From Streptomyces sp. CB02058 (lineage in GTDB: Bacteria > Actinomycetota > Actinomycetes > Streptomycetales > Streptomycetaceae): a stretch of DNA of 64,000 nt. The position numbers and the translations under genes were made by a program. Below, piece after piece: positions 60,452-64,000 of this stretch. The stretch lies in the NCBI RefSeq assembly GCF_001905505.1, contig NZ_LIPG01000007.1:434001-498000 (forward strand), given 5' to 3'. The notes under the pieces were generated by a model that was given only the letters and a program-made list of their open reading frames with translations, did no database searches and was not told the DNA's origin. The stretch's first letter is position 1, and every line of letters begins with the position of its first letter.

Positions 60452-60891
60452 ACGACGCCGTCAAGCCCATCGAGGTCCTGCTCGTGGAGGACGATCCCGG
60501 TGACGAGCTGATGACCCGTGAGGCCTTCGAGGACAACAAGATCCGCAACACCCTGCATGTGGTGCGCGACGGCCAGGAGGCGCTGGACTTCCTCTACCGT
60601 CAGGGCGAGTACCCCGACGCCCCGCGCCCCGACCTGGTGCTTCTCGACCTGAATCTGCCCAAGTACGACGGCAGGCAGGTGCTCGAGAAGATCAAGACCG
60701 ACCCGGAACTGGCGTTGATCCCGGTGGTGGTCCTCACCACGTCCTCGGCGGAGGAGGACATCCTGCGCAGCTACAAACTGCACGCCAACGCCTATGTCAC
60801 CAAGCCGGTCGACCTCGAGCAGTTCATCGGAGCGGTGCGCCAGATCGACGACTTCTTCGTGAGCGTGGTCCGGCTGCCGCCACGTGCGTAA
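60448..60891 (+). CDS. single-domain response regulator (Rcp1-like)
   Basis: A 147-aa receiver without output domain: VLLVEDDPGDELMTREAF, phospho-Asp in LVLLDLNLPKYDG, VVLTTSSAEEDI and Lys in AYVTKPVD. It resembles Rcp1-type partners of phytochrome-class kinases, matching the upstream kinase. The start is the rare TTG at 60448 within a TTGA overlap with the kinase stop, with GGGAG upstream. Confidence 0.9.
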   Translation: MNDAVKPIEVLLVEDDPGDELMTREAFEDNKIRNTLHVVRDGQEALDFLYRQGEYPDAPRPDLVLLDLNLPKYDGRQVLEKIKTDPELALIPVVVLTTSSAEEDILRSYKLHANAYVTKPVDLEQFIGAVRQIDDFFVSVVRLPPRA

Positions 60892-60988
60892 GATCTCGGT
60901 ACATCTCCCGGAGTGAGATCTCTCGACACGGGTAGACGAACGGCGAGAAGAGGTTGACGACCTCCCCTGCGCGCCCTGGCTGGAGCAC

Positions 60989-61444
60989 ATGAACGAACAG
61001 GCCACCTCACGGCCGGAAGACCCCTGTCAGGGGTCTCCGTCCACCGAGGTTCTGCTCGCCGCGGAGGTGTTCGACGGCGAGCCCGGATGCATCGCGCAGG
61101 CTCGCGCCCTGGCCGACCGTTTCCTCGCGCGACTCACGGCGGAGTGGCTGGCCGTTCTGGGTGAGCACACCCGCAGCGATCTGATGCTGGCGGTCAGCGA
61201 GCTCGTCACCAACGCCGACCGGTACAGCCACGGGCCCTATCTGCTGGAGCTCGAAGGCGACGCACAGCGGATAAGCGTCACGGTCTACGACAGCAGCACG
61301 GCGCTCCCGGTGCTCTACTCCCCCGACCCGGCCCGTCTCGGCGGCCACGGCATGGAGATCGTCGTCGCGCTCTGCGACCGTCTGACGGCCGAGCGGGTGC
61401 CCGTCGGCAAGCGCATCCGGGCCGAATTCCAGCTCAGCACCTGA
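60989..61444 (+). CDS. RsbW-like ATP-binding protein (HATPase_c_2)
   Basis: A 151-aa GHKL-type protein: N box LMLAVSELVTNADRYS, VYDSSTALP (G1-like, degenerate), GGHGMEIVVALCDRL (G2). Such proteins are anti-sigma/anti-anti-sigma kinases in partner-switch cascades. Its position behind a SigB-family factor, PP2C phosphatase and kinase supports a role in this pathway, though no STAS protein is in the window. TGGAG precedes ATG 60989; 97 bases follow the regulator. Confidence 0.85.
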   Translation: MNEQATSRPEDPCQGSPSTEVLLAAEVFDGEPGCIAQARALADRFLARLTAEWLAVLGEHTRSDLMLAVSELVTNADRYSHGPYLLELEGDAQRISVTVYDSSTALPVLYSPDPARLGGHGMEIVVALCDRLTAERVPVGKRIRAEFQLST

Positions 61445-61596
61445 GCCACCCCTCGTCGGCTCCCGGCCCGGAGAAATGGGCCGTTTCACCCCTTTTCGCA
61501 CACTTTCCGCAGCCGTACGACGGCACGGCGTCACCTCCTGGACGAACTTCTGAGCCCGCGGGCGATGAGGACTACCGTCGAGAGGAGGACCCAGGA

Positions 61597-61686
61597 GTGA
61601 GGTACGTACAACTGGAGCAGTACGCCGAATCGCCGCCTCAGGGACGACGACGCGGCCGCTCCGACGAGACATCGTGGTGTACATGA
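61597..61686 (+). CDS. possible 29-residue leader peptide coupled to the DMT transporter
   Basis: GTG 61597 has an ideal AGGAGG eight bases upstream. The frame (VRYVQLEQYAESPPQG, then Arg-rich, ending ETSWCT) stops in a TGA that overlaps the transporter ATG (ATGA at 61683-61686). The transporter has no good ribosome site of its own, so coupling is plausible. Two consecutive CGA codons are unlike typical genes here, so it may be a regulatory leader or chance. Confidence 0.4.
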   Translation: MRYVQLEQYAESPPQGRRRGRSDETSWCT

Positions 61687-62825
61687 GTTCCCTCGCGCTT
61701 TCCGTGCTGCTGTCACTGGTCTCCGCCGTCGCCTACGCGGCCGGCGCGATCGTCCAGGAGCGCGTGGCGTCGGCCGCGGGAAGCCGCCCGTACGCGCCGC
61801 TGCGCAACGGCGTCTGGTGGGTGGCCGTCGGGCTCAACGGCGTCGGGGCGCTGCTCCACGTGGTGGCTCTGGCGTACGGACCGCTCAGCCTCGTGCAGCC
61901 GCTGGGTGCGCTGACGATCGTCTTCGCGCTGCCGATGGCGGCGGTCTTCGTACGGCGCAGGGCGGGGCGCACGGCCTGGCGCGGCGCCGTGATGGCCACG
62001 GTGGGGCTGGCCGGGCTGCTGGCTCTCACGGGGAGCGCCGGATCGCACACGCTGGCGGGCCCGGAGCAGCTGACCCTGGCGACGGGGACCTTCGGCGCCG
62101 TGGCGGCCGTACTCGTCGTCGCCAAGGGACTGCACCGGCCGATGCTGCGCAGCGTGGTGCTGGCCACCGGCGCGGGCGTCGCCTTCGGCATGGCGTCGGT
62201 GTTCACCAAGACCGTCGCGGTGGAGTGGACCTCCGGCGTGGTGGGTTCGGGGCTGCCGACGCTGCTGGTGATCGCCGCGCTCGCCGCGGCGGGCCTCCTG
62301 CTCTCCCAGGCCGCCTACCGGGGCGCCGGGCTCACGGCACCGCTGGCGACGGTCACGGTGGTCAACCCGGTGGTCGCCGCCGCCGTGGGCATCACCATGT
62401 TCGGGGAGCAGTTCCGCTACGGCCTGACGGGAGCCCTGCTCGCGCTCGCCTGCGGTGCTCTGGCGGCGGCCGGTCTGGTGCTCCTGACCATGGAGCGGGT
62501 GGCGACCGAGCGATCCATGCCGGAGCACCCGGAGGCCGGGCGGGACACGCCGGAGGGCACCGCCGACGCCCCGGACGAGGACCCTGTCCGGCCGGTGACA
62601 CCGCCCGAGGTGAAGCTTCCCGAGCCGTCGAGACCCGCCGTCGCGCCGGGGGCGGCCCTGCCGGACCCCTTTCCCGCGCCGACGGCGCTCTCGCTGCCGC
62701 TGACGATGCCGCTGGACCACGGCGGCGGGCGGGTCGAGTTCGGCGCCGGGCGTCCCACGTCCCGTGCCGAGCCGCCCGTCGCCGGTCCGTCGCGGCGGTG
62801 CGACTTACTGATCGCTTCGGACTGA
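61683..62825 (+). CDS. DMT-superfamily (EamA-like) transporter
   Basis: A 380-aa protein with nine to ten predicted helices in residues 1-270, in two EamA-like halves (GPLSLVQPLGALTIVFALPM and APLATVTVVNPVVAAAVGI). The C-terminal 110 residues are a Pro/Glu-rich, probably disordered cytoplasmic tail, long for the family. The substrate is unknown. ATG 61683 is used; GTG 61674 and 61677 are in frame. Confidence 0.8.
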   Translation: MSSLALSVLLSLVSAVAYAAGAIVQERVASAAGSRPYAPLRNGVWWVAVGLNGVGALLHVVALAYGPLSLVQPLGALTIVFALPMAAVFVRRRAGRTAWRGAVMATVGLAGLLALTGSAGSHTLAGPEQLTLATGTFGAVAAVLVVAKGLHRPMLRSVVLATGAGVAFGMASVFTKTVAVEWTSGVVGSGLPTLLVIAALAAAGLLLSQAAYRGAGLTAPLATVTVVNPVVAAAVGITMFGEQFRYGLTGALLALACGALAAAGLVLLTMERVATERSMPEHPEAGRDTPEGTADAPDEDPVRPVTPPEVKLPEPSRPAVAPGAALPDPFPAPTALSLPLTMPLDHGGGRVEFGAGRPTSRAEPPVAGPSRRCDLLIASD

Positions 62826-62868
62826 GTCCGGGCCGCGTCCGTGGCCGGATCCGCCGGACACGGAACGC

Positions 62869-64000
62869 TCAGACGCTGACGCCACCGGCCCTGAGGTAGG
62901 CGAGCGGGTCGATGTCGGAGCCGTAGCCGGGGCCGGTGCGGATCTCGAAGTGCAGGTGCGGGCCGGTGCTGTTCCCCGTGGAGCCGGAGCGCGCGATGCG
63001 CTGGCCACTGCCGACCTGCTGGCCCTCGCGCACGTGGAGCGACGAGAGATGCGCGTACTGGCTGTACCTGCCGTCGCTGTGCCGGATGACGACCTCGTAA
63101 CCGTACGCGCCCGCCCAGCCGGCGGAGACGACCTTTCCGGACGCCACGGCCTTCACCGATGTGCCGGTGGGGACGGGGAAGTCGACGCCCGTGTGGTAGC
63201 CGCTGGACCATGATCCCGCCTGGTGGTACGGCGTTCCGGTACGGGCCGAGACGGGGGCGGTGAGGCCGGTGCGGGACTTCGCCGTCTTCTTCTCGCTCTG
63301 GGCGGGTTTCGCGGCCTGCTTGGGCGCGGCGGTCTTCGGGGCGGCCGTCCTGGGCGCCGCGGCCTTCGGGGCCGCCTTCTGGGCCGTCTTCTGCTTCGGC
63401 GCCGAGGTCGTGGGCTTCGGCGTCGCGGTCACGGGCTTCCCCGCCACGTCCAGGGTCAGCCGCTGCCCCGGGAGGATGAGATCGGGGTCGGCGCCCACGA
63501 CGGAGCGGTTGGCGGCGTACAGCCGCTGCCAGCCACCCCGCACCCGCTCGGCGGACGCGATGCCGGAGAGCGAGTCGCCGTGCGCCACGGTGTACGACTC
63601 GCGCTTGCCCGGCACGGTGGTCGGTGATGCCTTCGCCGCCCCGGCGTCACGGGCGGTCTTCGTCGAGGAACCGGACTGGGGCGTCTTGCCCTTCCCGGTC
63701 CCGGCCGTGGTCTGGCGCTCGTGCTGGGGGGCGATGTCGGGTGCGTCCCCGCCCTGCTTCAGGCCCGCCCGCACGGAGCAGGTCGGCCAGGCGCCGGGGC
63801 CCTGCCCGTCGAGCACCTTCTCGGCGACGGCTATCTGCTGGTCCTTGGTCGCCAGGTCGGCCCGTGCGGCGTACGCGGTGCCCCCGTACGCGGCCCAGGT
63901 CGACCCGCTGAACTGAAGGCCCCCGTAATAGCCGTTGCCCGTGTTGATGTGCCAGTTCCCGGTCGACTCGCAGGCGGCGACCTTCTCCCACACATCGGTC
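62869..64000 (-). CDS. Rpf-like transglycosylase with LysM and M23 peptidase domains (5' truncated by window)
   Basis: The start lies beyond the right edge; at least 376 aa are visible. In order: the Rpf/transglycosylase domain (VWEKVAACESTGNWHINTGNGYYGGLQFS, catalytic Glu in ACES), a Ser/Thr linker, a LysM domain (YTVAHGDSLSGIASAERV...LYAANRSVV), a Lys/Ala/Pro-rich spacer, and a C-terminal M23 peptidase (GVDFPVPTGTSVKAVASGKV, HSDGRYSQYAHLSS, GPHLHFEIR; zinc His and Asp present). It should cut both glycan and peptide parts of the wall. This three-domain form matches one of the five S. coelicolor Rpf proteins (RpfD from memory). A signal peptide is expected off-window. Confidence 0.88.
   Translation of the reverse strand, partial: TDVWEKVAACESTGNWHINTGNGYYGGLQFSGSTWAAYGGTAYAARADLATKDQQIAVAEKVLDGQGPGAWPTCSVRAGLKQGGDAPDIAPQHERQTTAGTGKGKTPQSGSSTKTARDAGAAKASPTTVPGKRESYTVAHGDSLSGIASAERVRGGWQRLYAANRSVVGADPDLILPGQRLTLDVAGKPVTATPKPTTSAPKQKTAQKAAPKAAAPRTAAPKTAAPKQAAKPAQSEKKTAKSRTGLTAPVSARTGTPYHQAGSWSSGYHTGVDFPVPTGTSVKAVASGKVVSAGWAGAYGYEVVIRHSDGRYSQYAHLSSLHVREGQQVGSGQRIARSGSTGNSTGPHLHFEIRTGPGYGSDIDPLAYLRAGGVSV

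Overview
The window is high-GC, codon-biased actinobacterial DNA, almost certainly from a Streptomyces chromosome. Indicators are third-position G/C, frequent GTG and some TTG starts, ATGA/GTGA stop-start overlaps, an ergothioneine operon, a SigR-type promoter before thioredoxin, DUF6381 and SCO0930-type lipoprotein genes, DUF574-type methyltransferase, SpoIIE phosphatases and a resuscitation-promoting-factor-like hydrolase. From memory, the gene order resembles the S. coelicolor SCO0885-SCO0974 region; I could not check this by alignment. I saw no rRNA, intact tRNA, CRISPR array or insertion sequence.

Layout. 1-5.4 kb: the 3' part of a PfaC/Pfa3-like polyunsaturated-fatty-acid-synthase subunit whose start lies outside the window. 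5.6-11.8 kb: a flavin disulfide oxidoreductase, thioredoxin behind a SigR promoter, a LacI regulator, a GH18 hydrolase, a PemK-like protein and a bacterial PARG-type macrodomain enzyme. 11.9-17.9 kb: egtABCD (ergothioneine), then a convergent olsB-olsA-like pair (ornithine lipid). 18-23.3 kb: an orphan sugar-binding lipoprotein, dodecin, a HAD phosphatase, a small hydrophilic protein and a UvrA paralogue. 23.3-27.7 kb: sdhCAB with a divergent LysR regulator. 27.7-30.7 kb: a PAS-GGDEF-EAL protein coupled to a SAM methyltransferase.

30.9-38.8 kb is a cell-surface island: a repeat lipoprotein, a secreted protein with 30 consecutive prolines, a DUF4239 membrane protein, two paralogous secreted Ig-like proteins with matching C-terminal anchors, a class F sortase, a polysaccharide deacetylase, a universal stress protein and a CapA-like lipoprotein. 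39-44.6 kb: an ECF sigma factor whose 3' end overlaps an antisense zinc-finger anti-sigma gene, and a LytTR regulator-DUF485-SSS symporter-LytS kinase operon. 44.6-54 kb: a Fpg/Nei glycosylase, a sugar-lactone hydrolase plus aldo/keto reductase, a wax ester synthase/DGAT, a PAS-GAF-PP2C-ATPase regulator, and a YndJ-DUF1990-lipase maturation factor cluster behind two palindromic operators.

54-64 kb: a 57-residue orphan peptide gene with its own ribosome site and terminator, a zinc-ribbon SDR, then a stress-signalling module (SigB-family sigma factor, receiver-PP2C phosphatase, CHASE3 histidine kinase, response regulator, RsbW-like ATPase), a DMT transporter with a possible coupled leader peptide, and the 3' part of an Rpf-LysM-M23 cell-wall hydrolase running off the right edge. 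The most unusual items are the sortase-linked surface pair, the 57-aa peptide, the twin operators at 51.05 kb, the SSS/LytS/LytTR operon and a recurring leaderless-promoter geometry (an extended -10 box 6-8 nt before the start codon).
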